Source: Candidatus Harpocratesius repetitus (GTDB lineage: Archaea; Asgardarchaeota; Lokiarchaeia; Sigyniarchaeales; Promethearchaeaceae). From it: a stretch of 64,000 nucleotides of DNA. The stretch covers positions 496,001-560,000 of the forward strand of contig JAIZWK010000001.1 in NCBI GenBank assembly GCA_021498095.1, written 5' to 3'. This document shows positions 27,634-36,743 of this stretch, in pieces (positions within the stretch are counted from its first letter, which is position 1; the number at the start of each line of letters is the position of its first letter). Both the position numbers and the translations under genes were made by a program. Under the pieces are notes generated by a model. The model did not search any database. It was not told where the DNA came from and worked only from the letters and a program-made list of their open reading frames with translations.

Positions 27634-27685
27634 CCCCCCTCTTTGTAGAGGGGGGCGCGTTTTCACGCATTGTGGGGTTTTTTTT
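27634..27685 (+). terminator. Two GC-rich hairpins followed by a T-run
   Basis: CCCCCCTCT (27634-27642) pairs perfectly with AGAGGGGGG (27647-27655) over a four-base loop. A second small hairpin, GCGT-TTTC-ACGC (27657-27668), follows, then TTGTGGGG and nine or more T. On the + strand this looks like an intrinsic terminator. However, no plus-strand gene ends nearby, so it may end an unannotated RNA or belong to a mobile remnant. Confidence 0.45.
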
Positions 27686-27814
27686 TAGGTTTGGGGTTAA
27701 AATTTTGGGGATTTTACTATACTTTTGTTGTTTTTTGTGAGTTGTGATGTATGAATGAAAGGAAAATGATTTTATTGTGAGATAAGTATATGATTGTTAT
27801 GAAATTTTCCCAAT

Positions 27815-27903
27815 TAGTGTGACTAAACTCATGAGTGTCGACGAATCAATTAATATCAGACAGATATCAGTGTTGATTCCATGGCACATAGTGAATCACA
27901 CTA
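27815..27903. other. Nested inverted repeats, possible folded RNA or palindromic element
   Basis: The outer stem is TAGTGTGA (27815-27822) with TCACACTA (27896-27903). Inside lies the palindrome ACTCATGAGT (27827-27836). Next comes a stem GAATCAA (27843-27849) with TTGATTC (27873-27879), which itself encloses ATATC (27853-27857) with GATAT (27863-27867). Three stacked pairings within 89 bp exceed chance expectation by eye. It is not a tRNA, because no T-arm motif is present on either strand. Confidence 0.5.
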
Positions 27904-28095
27904 CGGGATTCTAAATAATAACAATGAGAAAAGCTATAAAAAAGCAAGGAGAACTCAAAACGAAAAATTACAAAAAATACATCGTCCATCCTTATGTCAT
28001 TTATATATAATGATTTACAAAATTAAAAAAAAGACATGATACTGGAAAAAAATAAAAAAAATATGGAATGGAAAACAAAAACAAAATATCAGATT

Positions 28096-30768
28096 TCAAA
28101 GAAGAATCATGCATCCAGATTCTTTTAGTTCATTCAACCATTTCCTCTGTTCTTCAATCATACTTTTTAGCGAATTTCCGGATAAATCAAGAAATTTAAT
28201 TTTCTTTAAATGTATAATTCCGTCAGGTAAACTTGATAACCCACAATTCTTCAAACTGAGCCTTTGTAAATTCACCAAATGCGAGAAATTTGACGGAAGC
28301 TCTGAAATTTTTTTGTTATAAAGTCCCACTTCAATGATGGTGCCATTTTTCACATGAAACCCAAAAGAATCAGAAGTTATGTTTTGTATCGAAGGAATTC
28401 TTTCATGCAAAATGCTTTCCATGTCGCGCAATACACTAGCTTCTTCAACTTGATGACAACTATCACCATCACAGTAGACCGTTCCAGCAGATTTTTCGTG
28501 AGTAATCCAAGTCTTAATTGGTTTTAATCCTTGAATTCGTCGTTCGTATTCTTCTTTGGTGATTTCTTCATATGGCATCTGCTTATATCCTGAATCTGTG
28601 AGTGGTAATAAGCTCAATCCTTTCAATTTATCTTCAACGAATTGCAACGCATATTTTAGATCTTTGATTTCTTCTTTCTTGAATGTAACTGTAATAGATA
28701 CTTGATTATCACTCCAGTAATGTTGGTAATCAATTGCATTAGCCAATTGTTCCCAGATCGAAACGTCCTTTTTCGCTCGCAAGAAATTCTTTTCGTGAAT
28801 AGGGAATTCCACAACCATACTATTATCTGAATAAGCATCAGGTTCAATATGATAATTTGCTTCTTTGAGAATATCAAGGAGTGTTGATTCTTTGGAAATT
28901 CGGATACGGCGAATGTAATACTCTGAATGAGGATAATGAATGCCAGGAGCGACACCAGGTAATAGACTTACTGTTCCACTTGGTTTTACTGTTGTTATTT
29001 TGATAGATTGAGGAACACAGAAAAAATCAGAATATTTTTCGTCTAATTCACGTAAATACCTATACCCTCTATCTGACCATTCCAATATGGCATGTCGCCC
29101 ATGTCGTGCAAATGCATCAATAATTCCAGTTTGGCTTGTTCCAATACGCCTATTCTTTCCCATAACAGCATTTGTTTCATTCCAATGAACATTAACTAAA
29201 GTAACAGATTTAGCATATAGATAAGCATACTTAAGAGTCTCTTCAAATTCCTCATAAGACTCATGCAAAGAAGGAAATGTTTCAACAAGACAGCATAATT
29301 CAAAGGATTCTAAAGTCTGTTCTCCACAAGGATTAACCCCAACGGCTTTTTTATCTTTATAATCAGGTGGATGTCCCATACGACTGTATGCTCGCGAATT
29401 TTCCAGCCATATAATTCCGGGTTCTCCATTTCTTGCAATAGAATCAATAATTTTACTGTAATCCATTCCTTTATGCCCAATGATGCTGTTGTTTGAAGCC
29501 CATCGATGATGATAAAGTGCCTTTTGATCTTGTTTGCAGTTTACATAAGCTTCATCATCCAAATCACCTAATGCAATTTCAGCAGAGCGCCGAACATTTC
29601 CTGCAACCACGCATTTACCAATTAAATTCATCATATCGACGATATCAACAGAAGAGAGAGTTTGACCGATACGTTGATCGAGAATCTCTTTTTGACTGTT
29701 TAACATTTCTTTTAAAGGTTCAGGACCTGATGCTACACCACCAAATCCTCGAATAAGCGAACCTGCGGGTCTAATTTTTGAAAAATCGTAAATCGGCATC
29801 GCATCTCCTTCAAAGTAAGCATTTAGCAAATGACGGAGTGCTTGCACCCAGCCTTCTCGGCTGTCAGGCACCTCAAACACAAAAGTTTCGTCTTTTGGTT
29901 TTTGGATAATTAATTTACCCGCTCCTTTCGTGTCAAAACCAACACCAACTCCCAACATCAATGCGTCCATTAACCATTCAAAAGCTTTTGTCTTTTTAAT
30001 CTGAATATCTTCAGTAGAGACAAAACCACAGTTGTTCAGCGCCATTGAACCATGTTTATCAATAAATTCTGTACCCATCATCCATAAACCCCGACCAGGG
30101 GGTAAAAATCTAAATGTCCAAATTTTTTCGAACATTCTTTGAGCAGATTTTTGAGCTTTCTCAGGATCCCATGGTAAGCCAAGATTATAACAGTGTTCCT
30201 TCTGAATACTGTAAACCCCTTCCACTACTCGCTGTACAGTTTCATAAAATTCTTCAGTGCGATTTTCTGATTCCAAATATCGAGCATAGGTGCGTTTATA
30301 AGTAATATATCCTAAAGGACCCCATTGAGGTTGTTTTCCAGCATATTGAGCCATGAATTTTGGGTCTAACTTAAATTTAATTACACTGCTGTTAATCAAT
30401 TTGGCGTAGATATTTCGTTCCCGTTCGTGACCTCGAGCTAAAAGATCCAAACACATTATTTCTCGTACCATGGATGTTTGAATCGTATCTAATCCTAAAA
30501 TTGTTATTCGTTTTAATGAATCTTTCACTACTTCAATACATTCATTCCAATCAAGCCCAGTTTCTTTATTAAGACTTTTTACCATCTTATCTGGATTAAA
30601 AGGTTTGAATGTACCCCGAGCATTTTTTACATGTCGGGGGAAAATACGTTCTAATGAGAAATTTATATTATTTTTTTCAGGTGGAATTGATTGAACCATA
30701 AAATCTCCCCTCTTCGATTTGTTCCGATTTGATTCGGCACAATCTATTACTTGGGTTTTTTTTTCCAA
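28096..30768 (-). CDS. nrdJ: Adenosylcobalamin-dependent (class II) ribonucleotide reductase with C-terminal LRR tail
   Basis: This enzyme reduces ribonucleotides to deoxyribonucleotides using a B12-generated thiyl radical. The 890-residue protein carries an N-terminal region with an ATP-cone-like feel (about 50-110), ALNNCGF (about 243), the catalytic NPCGEQTLESFELCCL (about 479) and a C-terminal redox pair CDGDSC (about 766/771). It belongs to the monomeric RTPR-like branch (about 740 residues). After the redox pair, where the family normally ends, come ~110 residues with leucine-rich repeats (LVNLQRLSLKNCGLSSLP and KIKFLDLSGNSLKSM). A Met at about residue 24 (MVQS) is an alternative start with a good upstream AGGGGAG-like site. 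There is no intein. Confidence 0.93.
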   Translation of the reverse strand: MEKKTQVIDCAESNRNKSKRGDFMVQSIPPEKNNINFSLERIFPRHVKNARGTFKPFNPDKMVKSLNKETGLDWNECIEVVKDSLKRITILGLDTIQTSMVREIMCLDLLARGHERERNIYAKLINSSVIKFKLDPKFMAQYAGKQPQWGPLGYITYKRTYARYLESENRTEEFYETVQRVVEGVYSIQKEHCYNLGLPWDPEKAQKSAQRMFEKIWTFRFLPPGRGLWMMGTEFIDKHGSMALNNCGFVSTEDIQIKKTKAFEWLMDALMLGVGVGFDTKGAGKLIIQKPKDETFVFEVPDSREGWVQALRHLLNAYFEGDAMPIYDFSKIRPAGSLIRGFGGVASGPEPLKEMLNSQKEILDQRIGQTLSSVDIVDMMNLIGKCVVAGNVRRSAEIALGDLDDEAYVNCKQDQKALYHHRWASNNSIIGHKGMDYSKIIDSIARNGEPGIIWLENSRAYSRMGHPPDYKDKKAVGVNPCGEQTLESFELCCLVETFPSLHESYEEFEETLKYAYLYAKSVTLVNVHWNETNAVMGKNRRIGTSQTGIIDAFARHGRHAILEWSDRGYRYLRELDEKYSDFFCVPQSIKITTVKPSGTVSLLPGVAPGIHYPHSEYYIRRIRISKESTLLDILKEANYHIEPDAYSDNSMVVEFPIHEKNFLRAKKDVSIWEQLANAIDYQHYWSDNQVSITVTFKKEEIKDLKYALQFVEDKLKGLSLLPLTDSGYKQMPYEEITKEEYERRIQGLKPIKTWITHEKSAGTVYCDGDSCHQVEEASVLRDMESILHERIPSIQNITSDSFGFHVKNGTIIEVGLYNKKISELPSNFSHLVNLQRLSLKNCGLSSLPDGIIHLKKIKFLDLSGNSLKSMIEEQRKWLNELKESGCMILL

Positions 30769-31065
30769 TATAAATTAGTAACACAAATTGTTATTTGAAG
30801 TTCATTATTAAGAAAGGAACATACGTCTATTTAACATTAACAACCGACAATATTTTTTAGATTCATCGTTATTTTGATTAAAAAATTCTAAAGAAATATT
30901 TGTATCACTCATTTTGCAGAAAATATGATGTTAAAATGATAATTATTTCAATATATAGGCTCAATACGAGTATTTCTGTTCTTTTAAAAATATAATTCCG
31001 AATTTGCTTAATCTTTGCTTTCATAATTTTTATACCCAACGCAAACTTATTTAAATTGAAAATCA

Positions 31066-31923
31066 ATGTCATGGTTGCGAATTGAAAAGCTCACTGTTGA
31101 AGTAGAGGGAAAGAGAATTTTAAATGATTTCGATTTGAATATTGATCAAGGTGAGGTGCATGTTTTACTAGGTCCAAATGGAGCCGGAAAGACAACACTT
31201 ATCAAATCAATATTGGGTTTTAAGAATTATCACGTAGTAAATGGACATATTTACTTTAAAGATCAAGAAATCACACATTTCCCGATTAATGAGCGAATCC
31301 AAATGGGAATTGGCGTTCTGTTTCAACACCCACCTGCGATAAATGGTTTAAAACTTTCCAAATTATTAACAGTTTGTGGCGAAAAACGAGGAAATCATAA
31401 TGGAGAAATACAAGGAAATAATTATCAACAAATAGAATCGAGTAATTGCAGTGATGAATTTCCTCCATATATTCAAAGTTTAGCTGACCGCTTAAAATTT
31501 CCTCCTGATTATTTGAATCGAGATGTAAACATGGGATTTAGCGGTGGGGAAGTGAAGCGATCGGAAATTCTTCAGATGATGGTGTTGCAACCAGAATTAT
31601 TACTTTTTGATGAGCCTGATTCGGGGGTCGATGTCGAAAATGTTGAATTAATCGCCAAGATCATGCGAGAATTGCTCGATCGAGATAAAGTTCCATCAAA
31701 ACAAACAAAATCCGGATTGATAATTACTCATTTAGGTTATATTCTAAAATTTCTTGGACATATTACCCGAGCACATATAATGATGGATGGAACAATTACT
31801 TGTTCAGGCGACCCTGCGTTAATTATTCATTCAATTATGAAAAATGGTTTTGAAGCATGTCGTGAGTGCATTAGCTGCGTTGAAAGTTCAAGTATATTAA
31901 AGGAGGTTGATTTTACCCTATGA
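31066..31923 (+). CDS. sufC: Fe-S cluster assembly ATPase SufC
   Basis: The 285-residue ABC ATPase powers the SufBC(D) scaffold that builds Fe-S clusters. It has Walker A LGPNGAGKTT (about 35), signature FSGGEVKRSEIL (about 161) and Walker B LLLFDEPDSGVD. The EPDSGVD form is typical of SufC. An insert of ~25 residues rich in Asn and Gln lies near residue 110. Its stop overlaps the sufB ATG as ATGA, so the two are translationally coupled. A TATA-like TTTTTATAC lies ~35 bp upstream. Confidence 0.93.
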   Translation: MSWLRIEKLTVEVEGKRILNDFDLNIDQGEVHVLLGPNGAGKTTLIKSILGFKNYHVVNGHIYFKDQEITHFPINERIQMGIGVLFQHPPAINGLKLSKLLTVCGEKRGNHNGEIQGNNYQQIESSNCSDEFPPYIQSLADRLKFPPDYLNRDVNMGFSGGEVKRSEILQMMVLQPELLLFDEPDSGVDVENVELIAKIMRELLDRDKVPSKQTKSGLIITHLGYILKFLGHITRAHIMMDGTITCSGDPALIIHSIMKNGFEACRECISCVESSSILKEVDFTL

Positions 31924-33218
31924 ATACAAAGCAAAATATGACCAAAAGTGATAATGAACGTCAAATTTCATCTGAGGAAATCAAAAAGCGCGCAAAAGAA
32001 ATTATTGAAGCTGCAAGACAGAATAACGAAGACGGAATTGATTTAGACGCATACACTTTAGGTGACATTAATGAACCAGAAGCAACTATGCATTCAGAAG
32101 CGGACATCCCTGATGAATTAAAAGAATCTATGGATAAAGTGGGAATTGATATCAAAGAAAATAAAAGTGGAATCTATCTGCAAACTGGAAATAAACACGA
32201 TCTCTGCGTTAGTAATACACCGGGTGTAGAATTACTCCCAATTAAAGAAGCACTTAAAAAATATGATGGAACAGATGGAAAGTTCAATTTACAAGAATAT
32301 TTATGGAAAGCAGTACCATATGACAAAGATCAATATACAGCTGAAGCCGCCATTCAAGAAATTACCCAAGGATACTTTATCTATGCTCGAAAAGGTCAAA
32401 AAACAGTCTTTCCTTTGCAATCATGTTTGTTTGTAAATTTGCCTGGCATGAAACAAGTTGTTCATAATATTATTATTGCTGAAGAAGGTTCTGAATTAGA
32501 TATTATTACAGGTTGTTCAACACATAAAACTGCCAGAAAAGCTTTACATTTGGGAGTCTCTGAATTTTACGTAAAGAAAAATGCAAGAGTTTCTTTTACC
32601 ATGGTTCATAATTGGGCAGATGATACCAATGTTCGACCACGAACGGGTATAATTTTGGAAGATGATGCACAATTTTCCAATTTTTATATCGTTATGTCAG
32701 CGGTAAAGAATCTCCAAACCAATCCTGTTATAAAATTGGTTGGAAAAAACGCATCTTATTATGGCCAAACTTTAATTTATGGAAAAGGGGAAAGTTATTT
32801 TGATACCGGTGCAACCGCACATTTAATCGGGGAGGGCTCCAAAGCAGAAATTATTTCACGAGTATTAGCAGTAGATGGTGCTCATGTGAAAGCCAGAGGA
32901 ACGATTATAGGAGAAGGAAGAGATGTTACCGGCCATATTGATTGTTCTGCTCTAATTCTATCTGATCGATCTCGTGTTGACTCAATTCCTGAAATTCAAG
33001 CAAAAAACCCTGAAGTTACACTCACTCATGAAGCTTCGGTGGGAAAAATCGCAGATGAACATATAGAATATTTAATGAGTCGCGGCTTATCTGAAAGTGA
33101 GAGCATTAATCTAATTGTAAGTGGATTTCTCGATGTAGACACAAGCCCACTTCCAGAAAAACTTGCTAAAGAAACACAGAAAATAATTGAACTTGTTTCT
33201 GAAGCTGAGATGGGATAA
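31920..33218 (+). CDS. sufB: Fe-S cluster scaffold protein SufB
   Basis: The 432-residue protein shows the SufB/SufD beta-helix core (about 150-380). The expected Cys in the HIDCSALIL position (equivalent to the bacterial SufB scaffold Cys) is present, as is the C-terminal THEASVGKI and DEHIEYLMSRGLSESESINLIV helix region. There is no SufD in the window; archaeal systems often use SufB with SufC only. The first ~80 residues are charged and helical. Coupled to sufC by a 4-bp overlap. Confidence 0.92.
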   Translation: MNTKQNMTKSDNERQISSEEIKKRAKEIIEAARQNNEDGIDLDAYTLGDINEPEATMHSEADIPDELKESMDKVGIDIKENKSGIYLQTGNKHDLCVSNTPGVELLPIKEALKKYDGTDGKFNLQEYLWKAVPYDKDQYTAEAAIQEITQGYFIYARKGQKTVFPLQSCLFVNLPGMKQVVHNIIIAEEGSELDIITGCSTHKTARKALHLGVSEFYVKKNARVSFTMVHNWADDTNVRPRTGIILEDDAQFSNFYIVMSAVKNLQTNPVIKLVGKNASYYGQTLIYGKGESYFDTGATAHLIGEGSKAEIISRVLAVDGAHVKARGTIIGEGRDVTGHIDCSALILSDRSRVDSIPEIQAKNPEVTLTHEASVGKIADEHIEYLMSRGLSESESINLIVSGFLDVDTSPLPEKLAKETQKIIELVSEAEMG

Positions 33219-33251
33219 AAATCAAATATTATCTTTTTCTTTTCTAATTTT

Positions 33252-34004
33252 TTATCCTATTTTTCTGATTCTTCTCCCATGATATAACAAGATATCTTCA
33301 AAAAACTTATGTGTGCTTAATACTTCCAATATTTCAATATTTAATTTCTTTAAATGGGATTTTATTGGAGTCTGATCAATATTGCTTGAAGAAATTAACA
33401 TGAAATCCCCTGGACATTTTAGAAAAGGTGAGACTTCCTCTAAAAATGCTAAAGTAACTTCATATCCATTAATTCCACCCTCCCATGCAAAATCAATTAA
33501 TTGGCGGTTTTTCTGATCAATTATTTGAGGTTCACTTGCTAAATATGGTGGATTTGATAGAATAAAATCAAAGGGTGCATAATTATGATGGTTAATTAAT
33601 GGGGAAAAAAACTCACCTTGATAAAATGTAATATATTTTTCTAATCCATTAAGCTCTGCATTAAATTGAGCCGTTTGAACTGCAATTGGATTAATATCTA
33701 CTCCAATTATTTCAGGTAAATATCCTTTTTGAAGTAAACGTGATGCAAGATACAGTGAAAGAACCCCGCTCCCAACTCCCATTTCAAAAATCCTAATATT
33801 TTGAGATTTTTCGAGAGAATAAGGAGATTGATCAATATTTTGAATCCATTTCTTTAAAAATACAATAGATAAATCTGTATCATCAGAAGGAGTATAGACT
33901 TGGTTCGGAACAACTAATTGTAAATTAAAATAATCAAATGCATCATTTTCATCAAGAATAACAGGTTTAAATTTCTCCATCAGCAAATTCTCCAGTGATT
34001 CCAA
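33252..34004 (-). CDS. HemK/PrmC-family (MTQ2-like) protein methyltransferase
   Basis: The 250-residue SAM-dependent enzyme has motif I EMGVGSGVLSLYLA (about 71) and the substrate motif NPPYLASEPQ (about 151). NPPY enzymes of this group methylate a Gln amide, and the archaeal/eukaryotic branch modifies the GGQ loop of release factor aRF1. It is the last gene of the L21e-RpoF-DUF655-KsgA cluster and overlaps the end of ksgA by 38 bp, a familiar archaeal arrangement. Substrate is inferred from context and family. Confidence 0.85.
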   Translation of the reverse strand: MESLENLLMEKFKPVILDENDAFDYFNLQLVVPNQVYTPSDDTDLSIVFLKKWIQNIDQSPYSLEKSQNIRIFEMGVGSGVLSLYLASRLLQKGYLPEIIGVDINPIAVQTAQFNAELNGLEKYITFYQGEFFSPLINHHNYAPFDFILSNPPYLASEPQIIDQKNRQLIDFAWEGGINGYEVTLAFLEEVSPFLKCPGDFMLISSSNIDQTPIKSHLKKLNIEILEVLSTHKFFEDILLYHGRRIRKIG

Positions 34005-34941
34005 AAATACATAGTTTAAAAAGAGTTTTTGGGGTCAAATTTCTCACTTTTTCATTGGAAAAAACAAAGTGAGAAGGATTTTCAATAAATTTATTAAAAT
34101 ATTGATATTTTGTTTTACAAATTTCATCAGAATGCTTTAACCAGAGCTTTAGAGCATTTCTTATGGATTTATTCTTATGAGGAAAAACACCCCTTAAAAA
34201 AGTCAAATACAACTCTTTATTATCCCAACTTTGAAAATCTCCAACATAAATTGGCGATTTCCTCTTCAAAGTAATAAGTTTTGAAGATACTCTGGGTGGT
34301 GGATAAAAAGAATTAGGATTTACATGATGATTAATATGAACATCTAAGAATAAACCAACGCTGGCTGCAAGACGGGAGTAATTCGAGCTATTTACTGATG
34401 CAGTCAATCTATCTGCAAATTCAGTTTGTACCATTAGATTTACTTGATCAAACTGCCACTCTTCAATTAATTTAAATATAAGTGGAGCTGAAATCTGATA
34501 TGGAATATTAGCAACCACCCGATTTGCATTTGGAAGGGGAATTTTAAGAACATCTCCAAAAATAATGATTACTTTCGCTTCAGATGTAGAAATTTGTGAT
34601 CTAAATGTCTCAATTTTGCAATTTAATTGATCTACATCGTAATAATCACAAGAATAATCGTTTCTATAAGCGGAATATAAAAATTTAGCGATTTTTCGAT
34701 CGTTTTCAATTAAGAATACTTTTTTACTATTTTGAATTAAAAAATCAGAGAGAATTCCAAGACCTGCCCCTATTTCAATTACATAATCTCTGTTGGGATT
34801 TAATTTAGCATATTGAAGAATAAGATGTATAATATTTTTATCAATCAAATAGCACTGTCCGCGATTTTTGTCCAACTTTATTCCCAATTCTTGTTGCATC
34901 GCTTTCAAATCTTGGGGAGTAAAATATGGCAAGAGAAACAC
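33967..34941 (-). CDS. ksgA: 16S/18S rRNA adenine dimethyltransferase KsgA/Dim1
   Basis: The 324-residue enzyme dimethylates two adjacent adenines in the 3' hairpin of small-subunit rRNA. Visible are KNRGQCYLID (the QxFL-type motif, here Q-C-Y-L), EIGAGLGILS and NIPYQISAP, the family's NLPY motif. The C-terminal domain (about 200-324) is longer than in bacterial KsgA. Its end overlaps the HemK-like gene. It lies between the DUF655 and methyltransferase genes, as in many archaea. Confidence 0.92.
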   Translation of the reverse strand: MFLLPYFTPQDLKAMQQELGIKLDKNRGQCYLIDKNIIHLILQYAKLNPNRDYVIEIGAGLGILSDFLIQNSKKVFLIENDRKIAKFLYSAYRNDYSCDYYDVDQLNCKIETFRSQISTSEAKVIIIFGDVLKIPLPNANRVVANIPYQISAPLIFKLIEEWQFDQVNLMVQTEFADRLTASVNSSNYSRLAASVGLFLDVHINHHVNPNSFYPPPRVSSKLITLKRKSPIYVGDFQSWDNKELYLTFLRGVFPHKNKSIRNALKLWLKHSDEICKTKYQYFNKFIENPSHFVFSNEKVRNLTPKTLFKLCIFGITGEFADGEI

Positions 34942-34989
34942 CTAAATATTTATTAATAAAAAAAAGATAAATAAGAGAGTATTGTAAAA

Positions 34990-35757
34990 TTATCGCCGAC
35001 GACGTGGATCATCAGGGCGATAACGCCTATGATCTTCTTGGCGCCTATATCCAGATTGCTTCTTTTGTCTTTTCGCAAACAAATAATGCTTTTGATCAGG
35101 ATCACTGATTTCTTCAATGATTCTTTTCGCAAATACATCTACTGGTTTGAAACCAGGAATATTTTCATGAATTTCTTTAAAGCTTTGAAATGGATGCTTT
35201 TCGCGATATTTAATAATCTCCCACATTAGTTTTTTTCCAACTCCTGGAAGAACTTCTAATGAGTGTCGTTTCAGAGTAATAGGACCAGCATTATTTATGA
35301 AATGAAGAAACTTTGCCTCATTTTCCTTCACATATGATTCTAAAACAGAAGATAAAGTGTTTATCGATGTAGGTGTAAGATCATCATAATGTAAAACCTT
35401 GTTAACTCGTCCCAGAGGGCTTTCTTCACTCCCCTCATAAATTATCTTTTGCTGAACTTCGAGATTAGGAATTAACTTTTTATTCAAATTAACTTCTAAG
35501 AGACGAAAAGTAGGTATTTCAATCACTTGACAAATGGGATGCCAAGAGTGACCTGCTTTATCCACCCCACCGTGTTGTAAAATATCAAGAAGATATAATT
35601 GTGTCCCCTTTTTGATATATACATTCGGACGGGGATGAGATCGACGACTGATTCGACGAGGGCCCCGAAAACCTGGTTTTCGAGGTGAATTTCTTGAATA
35701 AGAATCCCTTGACTGTTTTGGATATCTTCGCTCTGGACCGCTCATTTTTGCATTCAC
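34990..35757 (-). CDS. DUF655 RNA/DNA-binding-type protein
   Basis: The 255-residue protein matches archaeal DUF655. It has an OB-like/S1-like central part (residues about 45-130) and a helix-hairpin-helix segment (LPGVGKKLMWEIIKYREKHP, about 170-190). Arg-rich tails occur at both ends (RNSPRKPGFRGPRRISRRS near the N-terminus, RPDDPRRRR at the C-terminus). It is usually found between rpoF and ksgA, as here. It is thought to act on nucleic acid; the role is not known. Confidence 0.85.
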   Translation of the reverse strand: MNAKMSGPERRYPKQSRDSYSRNSPRKPGFRGPRRISRRSHPRPNVYIKKGTQLYLLDILQHGGVDKAGHSWHPICQVIEIPTFRLLEVNLNKKLIPNLEVQQKIIYEGSEESPLGRVNKVLHYDDLTPTSINTLSSVLESYVKENEAKFLHFINNAGPITLKRHSLEVLPGVGKKLMWEIIKYREKHPFQSFKEIHENIPGFKPVDVFAKRIIEEISDPDQKHYLFAKRQKKQSGYRRQEDHRRYRPDDPRRRR

Positions 35758-36126
35758 ATTTGTTTTTTTTATATATATCTATTATTATGAGATTTAGGGT
35801 ATATTAGTGGTAGAAAAATACCTCAGTTAAAAAAAAAGTAACCAATCTACAAGATTTATGGTATTTGATTTATCCCATGAATAATGTTGAATCAATTCGA
35901 ATGGGAGGACTGGAACTGAAACTGAGGTTCATTATGCATTCACTCGAAGAAATTTAGTTATACCTAATATAGTTCAAAACGAATTAATAAAATTAATGAA
36001 AAACTTATCAACACTGATCACTCTCCATGGAAGAATATGAATAAGCTGATCAGTGATTAGAAAATTTTTTATCGATTTTTACTAATATAATTCCATTATC
36101 GTAAAAATCATTAAATTTCTTTTTGA
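35758..36126. other. Intergenic region with a 9-bp inverted repeat
   Basis: This 369-bp gap lies inside an otherwise compact archaeal cluster, so DUF655 and the genes after it may have their own promoter. CACTGATCA (36012-36020) and TGATCAGTG (36047-36055) form a perfect inverted pair with a 26-base spacer near the rpoF stop. Nothing else is recognised. Confidence 0.55.
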
Positions 36127-36483
36127 TCAGGCTTGCAATTCTCGAATTTTCTGAATCATGATAACAATATCTTCATCAGATAAATCTCGAAGAACTGGAT
36201 CTTTCTCCAATATCACGCGTACTTCTTGAGGATAATTAGGATCAATATTAACTATTTGAATTGCATGTGAATCATCCATATCATACTCATCTTTTAGCAT
36301 GTTGATAACATTTCGTGCCACGTCTGCAGGCATTTTGCTGAAATTATGACAGTATTCATAAGTTGCTTCAGTGAAAGGATCGACTGGTGTTTCGAGTTTT
36401 TCCATTCGGGCATATACTTTGTCAAGAATTTCTTTCACTTCAGGAATGGATATTTTTTTTTCTTCTAGTATTTTTTTAACCAA
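36127..36483 (-). CDS. rpoF: RNA polymerase subunit F (Rpb4)
   Basis: The 118-residue, wholly helical protein matches archaeal RpoF. It has an N-terminal part with ISIPEVKEILDKV and a C-terminal HRDC-like half (RNVINMLKDEYDMDD and PNYPQEVRVILEKD). It pairs with RpoE (Rpb7) to make the polymerase stalk; rpoE is not in this window. Its position between L21e and DUF655 is the standard archaeal order. Confidence 0.9.
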   Translation of the reverse strand: MVKKILEEKKISIPEVKEILDKVYARMEKLETPVDPFTEATYEYCHNFSKMPADVARNVINMLKDEYDMDDSHAIQIVNIDPNYPQEVRVILEKDPVLRDLSDEDIVIMIQKIRELQA

Positions 36484-36743
36484 TGTTTTTTACACCTTTG
36501 TTGAGTAAAGAAGAGTATATAAGAATTGAATTTTTGCAAATTTTTCTTGATTTAGGGAAAATTTTGTTATTTAAATTTGATAGTTGTATGCAGTTTAAGA
36601 ACATTGAAAATGATGATTAATTAATATAATATTAGTGCTTTAAAAAAAAAGGAATATCGCATAACAATGCGTGTGTTTATTTTTTAATTTTCACGAAGGT
36701 AGGACAAGGATTTTGATCGTTGAAATCGTTGAAAATGTTCAAA

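Larger units (their letters stand above)
27364..28095. other. 732-bp structured intergenic region between nrdJ and clpB
   Basis: No ORF worth naming is present. It holds the clpB promoter region, a GC-rich double hairpin with G-tracts (27634-27710) and a nested inverted-repeat element (27815-27903). These are the most structured non-coding sequences in the window. Confidence 0.75.

Noticed and set aside
27815-27903. Possible tRNA-like cloverleaf of ~89 nt
   Set aside because: Neither strand has a T-arm GTTCRANNC motif, a CCA-adjacent discriminator layout or a plausible D-arm.
30769-31065. Cobalamin riboswitch upstream of the B12-dependent reductase
   Set aside because: No B12-box-like conserved core or expected helices were found in this AT-rich spacer.
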